A stretch of 64,000 nucleotides of DNA from an uncultured Bacteroidales bacterium (GTDB lineage: Bacteria; Bacteroidota; Bacteroidia; Bacteroidales; Paludibacteraceae). The position numbers and the translations under genes are program-made. The notes under the pieces were generated by a model. It ran no database searches, was not told the origin of the DNA, and saw only the letters and a program-made list of their open reading frames with translations. This document shows, piece after piece, positions 7,065 through 14,041 of the stretch; within the stretch, counting starts at the first letter, position 1; the number at the start of each line of letters is the position of its first letter. The stretch covers positions 62,001-126,000 of the forward strand of contig ONMV01000004.1 of the NCBI GenBank assembly GCA_900319005.1. The letters are read 5' to 3'.

Positions 7065-8024
7065 ATGACCAATAAGGAGCGGTACATAGAATGGGTGAGT
7101 CAGCAGGAGTACGTGCCGATTTACATGATGCCATGGTGGATGGATGCTGTCTGCGCGGGTAAGATGTGGGATGTACTGCTGGCGGAAGATGAACAGGGTC
7201 AGATCCTTGGGGCGATGCCGTATCTGTTGCGCAGGCGCGCGTGGTTCAAATATATAATTATGCCTCAAGAGACGCCGATCGGTGGTATCTGGGTGACAGC
7301 AGACACGACTGCAGACAAATGGAAGACAGCCGAGGTGTGCCGTCAGATCAAAGAGCAGTTGGATGGTATGCATCTGGCGTATTACTACCAGAAATACATG
7401 CCGGGCAGTCTATGCGTTGACGCGATGCGCGGATTGGGTTTCAAGACTCAAGAGCGAGTGACGTACCGTGTGGATGATTTGAGCGATTTGGAGACACTGG
7501 TGGGTTCGTTCAGTAAGAACAAAAGACGTCAGTTGCAGAAAGCACAGGTTTTGCATGTGGAGCGCGGGATGAATCCCGAGGATTTTTACCGGTTCCACAC
7601 GCGTTGCCTTCTTGCGCGCAAACGTCAGATCAGTTACACGCGTGAGTTCCTGTTGGTGTTGGAGCGCAAGGCGAGACGTTTGGGTCAATGCGAGTTCATC
7701 AGTATATGCAACGCGGATGGGCAGCCTTATGCGGCGGCATTTTTGGTATGGGACCAGCACTATCTGTATTATCTGATTCCTGCTTATGACCCTGCCTTCA
7801 ATGATTCCGGCGCGAGTGCGTTGCTGGCGTTGGAGGCGATGAAGTTGGCTCGTGAGAAACATGTTCATTTTGATTTCGAGGGGTCGATGGAAAAAGGGAT
7901 AGCGGAACATTACCGTCAGTTCGGTTCCTCGCCGACGAAGTACTACTCCGTGGAGAAATACTACAAACCGATATTCCGGCTGGCTATCTGGTGGCAGAAA
8001 GTACGGGAAATGGGAATGTGGTGA
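7065..8024 (+). CDS. FemAB/GNAT-like acyltransferase
   Basis: The 319-residue cytoplasmic protein shows the double-GNAT layout of the FemAB / BioF2-like acetyltransferase group. It starts with a substrate half containing VPIYMMPWWMDAV and LGAMPYLLRR, then has FSKNKRRQLQKA near 148 and ends with AAAFLVWDQHYLYYLIPAYDP and the ALEAMKLAREKHVHFDFEGSM segment typical of these families. The acceptor may be a sugar, peptide or lipid; the neighbouring glycosyltransferases hint at surface polysaccharide work, which is inference. It follows ssb by 3 nt and is followed by an AATTG tract that carries the start of the next gene. Confidence 0.75.
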   Translation: MTNKERYIEWVSQQEYVPIYMMPWWMDAVCAGKMWDVLLAEDEQGQILGAMPYLLRRRAWFKYIIMPQETPIGGIWVTADTTADKWKTAEVCRQIKEQLDGMHLAYYYQKYMPGSLCVDAMRGLGFKTQERVTYRVDDLSDLETLVGSFSKNKRRQLQKAQVLHVERGMNPEDFYRFHTRCLLARKRQISYTREFLLVLERKARRLGQCEFISICNADGQPYAAAFLVWDQHYLYYLIPAYDPAFNDSGASALLALEAMKLAREKHVHFDFEGSMEKGIAEHYRQFGSSPTKYYSVEKYYKPIFRLAIWWQKVREMGMW

Positions 8025-8046
8025 AAATTGAAAATTGAAAATTGAA
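8024..8046. repeat. AAAATTG tandem repeat carrying a start codon
   Basis: Three units of GAAAATTG; the last TTG (8042) is the start codon of the GT4 gene. Confidence 0.8.
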
Positions 8047-9079
8047 AGTTCTTTTTCTTACACCCTGGTATCCGTCTGAGAAAGACGCGATGAGTGGCCT
8101 CTTCGTGCAGAAACACGTGGAGGCTGTTCGTGCGCAGGGGGTGGATGTGCGGGTGATCTTTTCGCAGGGATGGTGCGACTTATGGCATCAATGGAAAGTG
8201 TTGCGTCGCGAAGGATGGATGCCGGATGTGGTGCAACTGAATGTTATTCAGAAACAAGGTTTGCTGGCACTTTGGTTGAAAAAGAAATATGGTATTCCGT
8301 ATGTGATCGTGGAGCATTGGAGCGGTTATCTGCCTGAAAACGGGATGTTTATGGCTATGTCGTGGTTGCAGCGGAAGGTTTATCAATACGTTGCGCGAAA
8401 AGCAGAGATGATCTTGACGGTGAGCGATCGTCAGGCAGAAGCGATGCGAGCCTGCGGGATAGAAAATGAACGATGGGGACGGATCGATAATGTGGTGGAT
8501 GAGGAATTCTTTAACCGCCCCCCAACCCTTCCCCGAAGGGAGGGAGTGAAGACCTTTCTGCATGTGAGTTGTTTTGACGAGCGTGCAAAGAATGTGAAGG
8601 GGTTGCTGAGGGCTGCAAAGATGCTGAGCGAGAAACGGAAAGACTGGAAGTTAGTGCTGGTTGGTACGGGTGTTGATTATGAGGAAGTTAGAGAATATGC
8701 CGGCAGTTTGGAGATACCTGATGGTTTGTTGGAATGGACAGGCGAGTTGACGCCTCGGGAGGTAGCGGAAAGGATGCATGAGGCAGATGCTTTTGTGCTG
8801 AGCAGTCGTTATGAAACTTACGGTGTGGTTCTGGCAGAGGCGTTAGCAGCGGGTTTGCCGATTTTGAGTACTCCCGTTGGAATAGCTCCGGAAGTGGCGG
8901 ACATGCTTGTTCCGCAAGAGATTGCACAAAACAAAGCCGGTAAGTTCGCGGAGTTTTTGGAAGCCATTTGCTTTGAGCCGTTAGAAGTCCGCCATCATAA
9001 GGCAGGGCGTTTTGCGTCAGAGACAATAGGAAAGAGACTCATTGAGGTATATGATAGCTGTTTGCATCGCGACATATAA
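8042..9079 (+). CDS. Glycosyltransferase family 4
   Basis: The 345-residue protein starts MKVLFLTPWYPSEKDAMSGLFV, the typical beginning of GT4 enzymes. The donor-site segment ADAFVLSSRYETYGVVLAEALAAGLPILSTP (about 260-295) has the E-x7-E motif of nucleotide-sugar binding. These enzymes add sugars to lipid-linked or surface glycans on the inner side of the membrane. The start codon is TTG: a stop lies two codons upstream, and the next start would remove the first strand of the fold. Residues about 158-169 (RPPTLPRREGVK) are encoded by a C-rich palindromic element and look inserted between the two half-domains. The gene overlaps the next glycosyltransferase. Confidence 0.88.
   Translation: MKVLFLTPWYPSEKDAMSGLFVQKHVEAVRAQGVDVRVIFSQGWCDLWHQWKVLRREGWMPDVVQLNVIQKQGLLALWLKKKYGIPYVIVEHWSGYLPENGMFMAMSWLQRKVYQYVARKAEMILTVSDRQAEAMRACGIENERWGRIDNVVDEEFFNRPPTLPRREGVKTFLHVSCFDERAKNVKGLLRAAKMLSEKRKDWKLVLVGTGVDYEEVREYAGSLEIPDGLLEWTGELTPREVAERMHEADAFVLSSRYETYGVVLAEALAAGLPILSTPVGIAPEVADMLVPQEIAQNKAGKFAEFLEAICFEPLEVRHHKAGRFASETIGKRLIEVYDSCLHRDI
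8515..8547. repeat. C-rich palindromic element in the GT4 gene
   Basis: CCCAACCCTTCCCCGAAGGG followed by AGGGA: a small inverted repeat lying in frame. A longer relative lies in tcdA (13531-13604). Confidence 0.6.
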
Positions 9080-9824
9080 TAATGAGGCATATATCGCGCG
9101 GGCGATAGAGAGTGTGTTGTGCCAGAAATGCGATGAGTCGGTGCGTGTCTATATCGGCGATGATGCATCAACGGATGGAACGCAGGCTGTTTGTGAACGT
9201 TTTGTAGCTACCGACGCGCGCATCGTTTATATCCGGCGGAAGCAAAACATGGGGCTGGTATCGAACACGATAGACCTATATCGCCGGATTCTGGCGGACG
9301 GAGCTGAATATATCGCGATGTTGGACGGCGATGATTATTGGACCGATTCGCATAAGTTGCAACTCCAGACTGAGTATTTGCGAAAACACACAGAGGTGGG
9401 TTTGGTACATACGGCAGAGCAAACGCAAGGAGACGAGGCGATTCCTGAGGGGGATCTGAGCGAGAGGTATGGTCTGAGCGGCGCTAAGCAGACTAATTGC
9501 ACCGTTCTTTTTCGGGCAGAACTATTGCAGAAAGCGGATTTGGACGAATTGGAGCAGCAGGATTTTCCGGTATTGGACTACCCGTTATATGGTATTTTTT
9601 CGCAGTACACTAAGTTCGGATATTTAGGTGTTCGAACGGCAGTGTGGCGTGTTCATTCGTCGGTGTCCAATCCGCAGAGCTTGAAGGGGCAGTTGCAGTA
9701 TAAGCGAGAACGTCTCCGAATGTGGTATTGGTTGGATAAAAAGTACTCAGGACGGTTCCATTTTCGGTGGTATAAGGCAATTTTATGGTATATAAGGCAA
9801 ATTTTTTACATTTTATTTGCATAA
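9051..9824 (+). CDS. Glycosyltransferase family 2
   Basis: The 257-residue protein begins MIAVCIATYNNEAYIARAIESVL and carries the GT-A fold motifs of family 2: IGDDASTDGT near 38 and the metal-binding DGDDYW near 95. The C-terminal part is basic and hydrophobic. It probably adds a sugar to a surface glycan together with the GT4 enzyme. The ATG at 9051 was chosen over the TTG three codons earlier. Its start lies inside the end of the GT4 gene, so the pair is likely translated together. The last 40 nt before the stop are AT-rich and contain the tonB promoter start. Confidence 0.9.
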   Translation: MIAVCIATYNNEAYIARAIESVLCQKCDESVRVYIGDDASTDGTQAVCERFVATDARIVYIRRKQNMGLVSNTIDLYRRILADGAEYIAMLDGDDYWTDSHKLQLQTEYLRKHTEVGLVHTAEQTQGDEAIPEGDLSERYGLSGAKQTNCTVLFRAELLQKADLDELEQQDFPVLDYPLYGIFSQYTKFGYLGVRTAVWRVHSSVSNPQSLKGQLQYKRERLRMWYWLDKKYSGRFHFRWYKAILWYIRQIFYILFA

Positions 9825-9847
9825 ATAAAAAAAAAGTTGTACCTTTG
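9816..9847 (+). promoter_or_regulatory. Promoter of tonB
   Basis: TTTG (9816-9819), 20 nt, TACCTTTG (9840-9847); the -33 box overlaps the end of the GT2 gene. Confidence 0.85.
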
Positions 9848-9885
9848 TAGCCGATTTCGATTCAACGAACCAAAAAACACAGCAT

Positions 9886-10566
9886 ATGCAAGTTAAAAAA
9901 TCAGAAAAAGCCAGTTTGGAGAAGGACAAACTCGTCTATGTATTGATGGGTTTGGTTTTCGTGCTCAGCCTCGTTTATGTGGCGCTTGAGTGGACTGAGC
10001 GCGAGGTCACCAAGTATGAGGTGACGGACACGGAATTCCTCTTTGAGGAAGAAGTAGACATTCAGCAGACGAGTCAAGAGACTCCTCCTCCCCCTCCCCC
10101 TCCTGCCGTACAGGAAGTGGAAGTGCTGAACGTAGTAGAGGATAACGTCGAGACCGAGTCTATCGAGGTGAACACCGAGGATGACAAGGAACAAGAGGTA
10201 GTTATCGCAGCTCCGGTAGAGGCTCCGGTTGAGGAAGAGGAAGAAGAAGTAGTCTTCGTGGTTGTTGAGTCGATGCCTGAGTTCCCGGGTGGTCAGCAAG
10301 CGTTATTCAAGTATCTGAGCGAGAACGTTAAGTATCCTGTTATTGCTCAGGAGAACGGTATTCAGGGCCGTGTAATCTGCCAGTTCGTGGTAAACAAAGA
10401 CGGTTCGATTGTTGATGTAGAGGTTGTTCGTTCGGGTGGCGATGCTTCTCTGGATAAGGAGGCAGTTCGCGTCATCAAGTCGATGCCGAAATGGAAACCC
10501 GGTAAGCAGCGTGGAAAAGCCGTTCGCGTGAAATATACTGTGCCTGTTAACTTCAAGTTGCAGTAA
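9886..10566 (+). CDS. tonB: Energy transducer TonB
   Basis: The 226-residue protein has one N-terminal membrane segment (about residues 13-33), a stretch of seven prolines after ETP near residue 66, a Glu/Val-rich acidic spacer with EEEEEE-like runs, and a C-terminal TonB domain from about residue 128 (SMPEFPGGQQALFKYLSENVKYP, GRVICQFVVNKDGSI, MPKWKPGKQRGKAVRVKYTVPVNFKL). It would pass energy from an ExbB-ExbD motor to outer-membrane transporters. ExbB and ExbD are not in the window. Its acidic rather than Lys/Pro-rich spacer is a difference from the E. coli protein. Confidence 0.93.
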   Translation: MQVKKSEKASLEKDKLVYVLMGLVFVLSLVYVALEWTEREVTKYEVTDTEFLFEEEVDIQQTSQETPPPPPPPAVQEVEVLNVVEDNVETESIEVNTEDDKEQEVVIAAPVEAPVEEEEEEVVFVVVESMPEFPGGQQALFKYLSENVKYPVIAQENGIQGRVICQFVVNKDGSIVDVEVVRSGGDASLDKEAVRVIKSMPKWKPGKQRGKAVRVKYTVPVNFKLQ

Positions 10567-10603
10567 AATTGACGATTGGAAAGTGTTCATCTGTAAATCG
10601 TCA

Positions 10604-12733
10604 ATGGAGTTATCCTACAGAGATATAACGTATTGTAAGAATGTCGGTGCTAAGCGTGCCGACATTCTTCGTAAAGAGCTTGGTGTGAACACTGCGCTCG
10701 ATATGTTGCGTCAGTATCCGTACAAGTATATCGACCGAAGCAGGTTTTATAAGATTGCGGAGTTGGAGGACGAGGATACATATGTGCAGATTGTGGGTGA
10801 AGTGACCGAATGGCACACGATAGGCATCGGAAAGTCCCAGCGTTTAAGCGCTACATTCAATGATGGAACCCATCAGTGTGAGCTGGTGTGGTTTCAGGGG
10901 GTTAAGTACGTGAAGTTGCAGCGGGGGGTGAAGTATCTGCTTTTCGGTAAACCTTCGCGGTTCAATCACCTATTCAATTTTGTTCATCCGGAGTTGACAC
11001 CTTGGAATAAAGTGACATCTGAGATGACACAGGGTCTGGAGCCGTATTACAACACGACTGAGACGATGAAGAAGCATGGCTTGAACTCGAAAGTGATACG
11101 TTCAATCGTGGCGGAGTTGTTGCCGGACTTGAAGATGGGTGTGCCCGATACGATCGGCGCGGATGTGTTGCAGAAATACCGGTTGATGAGTCTGTCGGAG
11201 GCTTTGGTCAATGTGCATTTCCCCAAGGATACGTTAGCGATGCAGAATGCCCGGGCGAGGTTGAAGTTCGAGGAGCTGTTTTATGTGCAATTGCAGATTC
11301 TGAGGCAGATGAAGCGTCGCGAGCAGTATCCGGGTTTTGCGATGCCGATAGTTGGTAGTCGTTTTCACGCGTTGTATCGGTCCTTGCCATTCGAGCTGAC
11401 AGGTGCACAGAAAAGGGTGATTCATGAGATCCACGATGACCTCAAGTCCGGTCATCAGATGAACCGTTTGCTGCAAGGCGATGTGGGTTCGGGTAAGACT
11501 TTAGTAGCGTTGTTATGCTGTCTGTTGGCAGTTGATAACGGTTATCAGGCATGTATCATGGCTCCGACGGAAATCCTTGCAAATCAGCATTATGAGACGC
11601 TGAAAGCATTTTTAGCTCCGCTTAATAATGTACAAAGTAACGATGTACAAGGTACAAAGGATAGCCATGTAAGTATCGCTTTATTAACGGGTTCGACGAC
11701 GGCGAAGAACCGTGTGCCGATTCATAACGGGCTGATGAACGGTACGATCCATATATTAATAGGAACGCACGCGTTGTTGGAGGATGCCGTTCAGTGGCAG
11801 AACCTCGGCTTTGTGGTAATTGACGAGCAGCATCGTTTCGGCGTGGCGCAGCGGGCGAAGTTATGGACTAAGAATCAGCTCCCTCCGCATATTCTGGTGA
11901 TGACGGCAACACCTATTCCGCGTACTTTAGCGATGACCGTTTATGGGGATTTGCAGGTCAGTATCATTGATGAGTTGCCGCCCGGACGTAAGCCTGTTCA
12001 GACGATTCATTATGATATCAAGCGTCGTGCGCAGGTCTATTCGTTCATGAAAAACCAGATCGAGGCGGGCAGGCAGATTTACGTTGTTTATCCGCTTATC
12101 AAGGAGAATGAGAAGATGGATCTGATGGATCTGGAGAACGGTTTTAATGAGCTGTGCGAGGCTTTGCCGGGGTATAAGATCTCGATGGTTCACGGTCAGA
12201 TGAAGGCGGCGGACAAGGATCTTCAGATGCAGCGTTTTGCGAGTGGAGAGACGCAGATTCTGGTGGCGACGACGGTGATCGAGGTGGGCGTTAATGTGCC
12301 GAATGCGACTGTGATGATGATTCAGAATGCCGAGCGGTTTGGTCTGAGTCAGTTGCATCAGTTGCGCGGCAGAGTGGGGCGCGGCGGGAATCAGAGTTAT
12401 TGTATCTTGCTGACAGACAATGAGATAAGTGCAGATACCCGCAAGCGAATGAATATCATGGTGGAGACTAACGACGGTTTCCGCATCGCGGAGGCGGATT
12501 TGCAGCTGCGCGGTCCGGGTGATATGCAGGGGACGTTACAGTCCGGCACGCCGTTTGAGTTGCACATAGCTAATCTGGCGACAGACGGAAGAATGGTTGC
12601 CTTGACGCGTGAGGCGGCGAAGGAGATTCTTGATAAGGATCCTCTGCTTGAGGACGAGATGAACCGGATTTATAAGCGTCAATTAGATATTCTCCGCGTC
12701 ACGCAGAGCTATAACTGGGGAGAAATCAGTTAG
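10604..12733 (+). CDS. recG: ATP-dependent DNA helicase RecG
   Basis: The 709-residue protein has the usual RecG layout: an N-terminal wedge with an OB fold (TYVQIVGEVTEWHTIG near 60), Walker A GDVGSGKT near 293, DEQHRFG near 407, TATPIPRTLAMT near 435, and the C-terminal helicase half ending in QLRGRVGRGG near 585. RecG reverses stalled forks and acts on branched DNA. The start is the ATG of MELSYRDITYCKNVGAKRAD, because the region before it is repeat-like. An in-frame repeat encodes about residues 343-352 (NVQSNDVQGTKDS) between the Walker A and DEQH motifs, an unusual place. It faces rpsU across a shared terminator. Confidence 0.96.
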   Translation: MELSYRDITYCKNVGAKRADILRKELGVNTALDMLRQYPYKYIDRSRFYKIAELEDEDTYVQIVGEVTEWHTIGIGKSQRLSATFNDGTHQCELVWFQGVKYVKLQRGVKYLLFGKPSRFNHLFNFVHPELTPWNKVTSEMTQGLEPYYNTTETMKKHGLNSKVIRSIVAELLPDLKMGVPDTIGADVLQKYRLMSLSEALVNVHFPKDTLAMQNARARLKFEELFYVQLQILRQMKRREQYPGFAMPIVGSRFHALYRSLPFELTGAQKRVIHEIHDDLKSGHQMNRLLQGDVGSGKTLVALLCCLLAVDNGYQACIMAPTEILANQHYETLKAFLAPLNNVQSNDVQGTKDSHVSIALLTGSTTAKNRVPIHNGLMNGTIHILIGTHALLEDAVQWQNLGFVVIDEQHRFGVAQRAKLWTKNQLPPHILVMTATPIPRTLAMTVYGDLQVSIIDELPPGRKPVQTIHYDIKRRAQVYSFMKNQIEAGRQIYVVYPLIKENEKMDLMDLENGFNELCEALPGYKISMVHGQMKAADKDLQMQRFASGETQILVATTVIEVGVNVPNATVMMIQNAERFGLSQLHQLRGRVGRGGNQSYCILLTDNEISADTRKRMNIMVETNDGFRIAEADLQLRGPGDMQGTLQSGTPFELHIANLATDGRMVALTREAAKEILDKDPLLEDEMNRIYKRQLDILRVTQSYNWGEIS
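11630..11660. repeat. GTACAAAGTAACGAT-type repeat inside recG
   Basis: Two units, encoding VQSND and VQGTK, in the helicase core. Same family as 15083-15120, 16197-16214 and 24000-24071. Confidence 0.75.
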
Positions 12734-12770
12734 ATGTACGAAGGACAGATGTACGATGTACGATGTATGG
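12733..12770. repeat. GATGTAC-type repeat after recG
   Basis: Copies of ATGTACGA with one GAAGGACAG insert. Over about 28 nt it matches, with few differences, DNA encoding the C-terminal motif YEGxMYDVQG of the secreted proteins at 58143 and 60398. Confidence 0.75.
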
Positions 12771-12784
12771 TGGGTATTTGTCAA

Positions 12785-12815
12785 TAAAAAAAAGAGTCCG
12801 AAAAGGACTCTTTTT
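12785..12815. terminator. Bidirectional intrinsic terminator between recG and rpsU
   Basis: 9-bp stem AAAGAGTCC / GGACTCTTT with a 5-nt loop and T-runs on both strands. Confidence 0.9.
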
Positions 12816-12816
12816 A

Positions 12817-13023
12817 TTACATATCGTCGTGAGCGTGCAACGACTGCACATATTTCGCATGTGCCATCTTGATTCGCTTCAGCTCACTCGGTTTGTCGAA
12901 TTGCTGACGACGACGGAGCTCTTTTACGACACCCGTCTTATCGAATTTGCGTTTGAATTTCTCTACCAATTCCGCCACCTGGGCTCGCGCTTGCATTGAC
13001 ACTTGCGTGACTGCGCGTTTCAC
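12817..13023 (-). CDS. rpsU: 30S ribosomal protein S21 with an altered N-terminus
   Basis: Residues from KFKRKFDKTGVVKELRRRQQFDKPS onward are clear S21, a small protein of the 30S subunit, which in Bacteroidota belongs to the machinery that hides the anti-Shine-Dalgarno sequence. The usual start (of the type M-IIVP-K-GENI-KAL) is absent. In its place the frame reads KRAVTQVSMQARAQVAELVE, and 23 nt of this (12962-12984) match the 5-prime end of a tRNA-Leu. The start is uncertain: GTG at 13023 gives 68 residues and ATG at 12996 gives 59. The promoter lies at 13128-13160 and a shared terminator follows the stop. A recombination event or an assembly join could explain the odd start. Confidence 0.8.
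   Translation of the reverse strand: MKRAVTQVSMQARAQVAELVEKFKRKFDKTGVVKELRRRQQFDKPSELKRIKMAHAKYVQSLHAHDDM
12962..12984 (-). other. tRNA-Leu 5-prime-end-like sequence inside rpsU
   Basis: On the minus strand the 23 nt starting at 12984 read as a tRNA-Leu acceptor strand (GCCCAGG), the T-G at positions 8-9 and a D-arm (GCGGAATTGGTAGA). No anticodon arm or 3-prime half follows; the sequence runs on as S21 codons. Confidence 0.6.
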
Positions 13024-13127
13024 GCTTGTATAACGCTACGTGTCATGCTACGCTTTTCGGTCTGCAAACGCTTCGCTGGTTTACATCCCGATTTTTTTGT
13101 TTTTAGCTTATTCGACTGAAAAAGCGT

Positions 13128-13160
13128 GCAAAAATACTGCTTTTTTTTGAATTGAGCAAA
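13128..13160 (-). promoter_or_regulatory. Promoter of rpsU
   Basis: TTTG (13157-13160), 20 nt, TATTTTTGC (13128-13136). Confidence 0.8.
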
Positions 13161-13175
13161 TTTTTAGGCGTTTTT

Positions 13176-13208
13176 TTTGCGTAAATACGTATTTTTTTGT
13201 AATTTTGC
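13176..13208 (+). promoter_or_regulatory. Promoter of tcdA
   Basis: TTTG (13176-13179), 20 nt, TAATTTTGC (13200-13208); divergent from the rpsU promoter. Confidence 0.85.
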
Positions 13209-13225
13209 ACCCAAAATGGTCAATT

Positions 13226-13984
13226 ATGAGTGAATTTTTTTGTAGAAGTGAGGTTTTGTTAGGCGAAGAAGTGATGAGCGAATTGCGCCGTGTACGTGTC
13301 ATTCTTTTTGGGGTTGGCGGTGTCGGTTCGTGGTGTGCTGAGGCACTTATTCGAACCGGATTGCAGCATCTGACAATCGTGGATGGCGATGTGGTTCAGG
13401 AGTCGAATATCAATCGTCAGTTGCCTGCTACGCGTGAGACGATCGGTCAACCGAAAGTGGAAGCGCTGAAGGCTCGTTTGCTGACTATTAACCCCGAAGC
13501 GGAGATTGAGGCGATTTATTCCATGTACCAGCCCTCCCCCTGCCCCTCTTTAAAAGTAGGGGATAATAACAAGTTCTTCCCTACAGGGGAAGATTTTGGA
13601 GAGGCTCTTTCGGAGTACGACTACGTGATAGATGCGATAGACGATGTAGCCGCCAAGACAGACCTTATATTAAAATGCACGCGCACGCGAGGGGTGAAGA
13701 TCTTCAGTTCGATGGGTGCAGCTTTGCGTTTTGATCCGACACAGGTGACTACGGGTGAGTTGATGTCTATTCATGGTGATGCTTTAGCGAAAGCAGTGCG
13801 CGCGCGGATGAAACGGTTGAACAGGAGACCCTACAGGAAAGTGAAATGCGTCTATTCTGCCGAACAAGCGCAAAAATGCGAAGCACGCGGTTCGTTGATG
13901 CCAGTAACGGCTGTTTTTGGATGCACTTTGGCTTCGATGGTTATAGACGACATACGCAAAGGAGTACAGAAAAACGCTGAATAA
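13226..13984 (+). CDS. tcdA: tRNA threonylcarbamoyladenosine dehydratase (ThiF/E1-like)
   Basis: The 252-residue protein is of the ThiF/HesA/MoeB type: FGVGGVGSWCAEALIRTG (nucleotide loop) near 31, DGDVVQESNINRQL near 55, DYVIDAIDDVAAKTDL near 132 and the late CVYSAEQ segment. TcdA uses ATP to cyclise threonylcarbamoyladenosine at position 37 of tRNAs. The ATG 18 nt after the -7 box was chosen. Residues about 103-126 (SPCPSLKVGDNNKFFPTGE...) are encoded by a palindromic C-rich element and look inserted between the INPEAEIEA strand and the DYVIDAID strand. A terminator overlaps the stop. Confidence 0.9.
   Translation: MSEFFCRSEVLLGEEVMSELRRVRVILFGVGGVGSWCAEALIRTGLQHLTIVDGDVVQESNINRQLPATRETIGQPKVEALKARLLTINPEAEIEAIYSMYQPSPCPSLKVGDNNKFFPTGEDFGEALSEYDYVIDAIDDVAAKTDLILKCTRTRGVKIFSSMGAALRFDPTQVTTGELMSIHGDALAKAVRARMKRLNRRPYRKVKCVYSAEQAQKCEARGSLMPVTAVFGCTLASMVIDDIRKGVQKNAE
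13531..13604. repeat. Palindromic C-rich element inserted in tcdA
   Basis: About 74 nt: CCCTCCCCCTGCCCCTC at one end and GGGGAAGATTTTGGAGAGG at the other, with AGTAGGGG and CCCTACAGGGG inside. The ends can pair. It is read through in frame. Confidence 0.7.
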
Positions 13985-13998
13985 GGCGTTTTTTTTTG
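13972..13998 (+). terminator. Intrinsic terminator of tcdA
   Basis: AAAACGC / GCGTTTT stem around the stop codon followed by eight T; the T-run also forms the -33 box of the next promoter. Confidence 0.7.
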
Positions 13999-14026
13999 CA
14001 TATATCAAAAAAAAGCAGTACTTTTG
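13995..14026 (+). promoter_or_regulatory. Promoter of the CNNM gene and smpB
   Basis: TTTG (13995-13998), 20 nt, TACTTTTG (14019-14026); only 15 nt before the start codon. Confidence 0.85.
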
Positions 14027-14041
14027 TACCCGATTTAGATT

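Noticed and set aside
12940-13010. A complete tRNA-Leu gene
   Set aside because: Only the acceptor 5-prime strand and D-arm are present; no anticodon arm, variable arm or T-arm follows.
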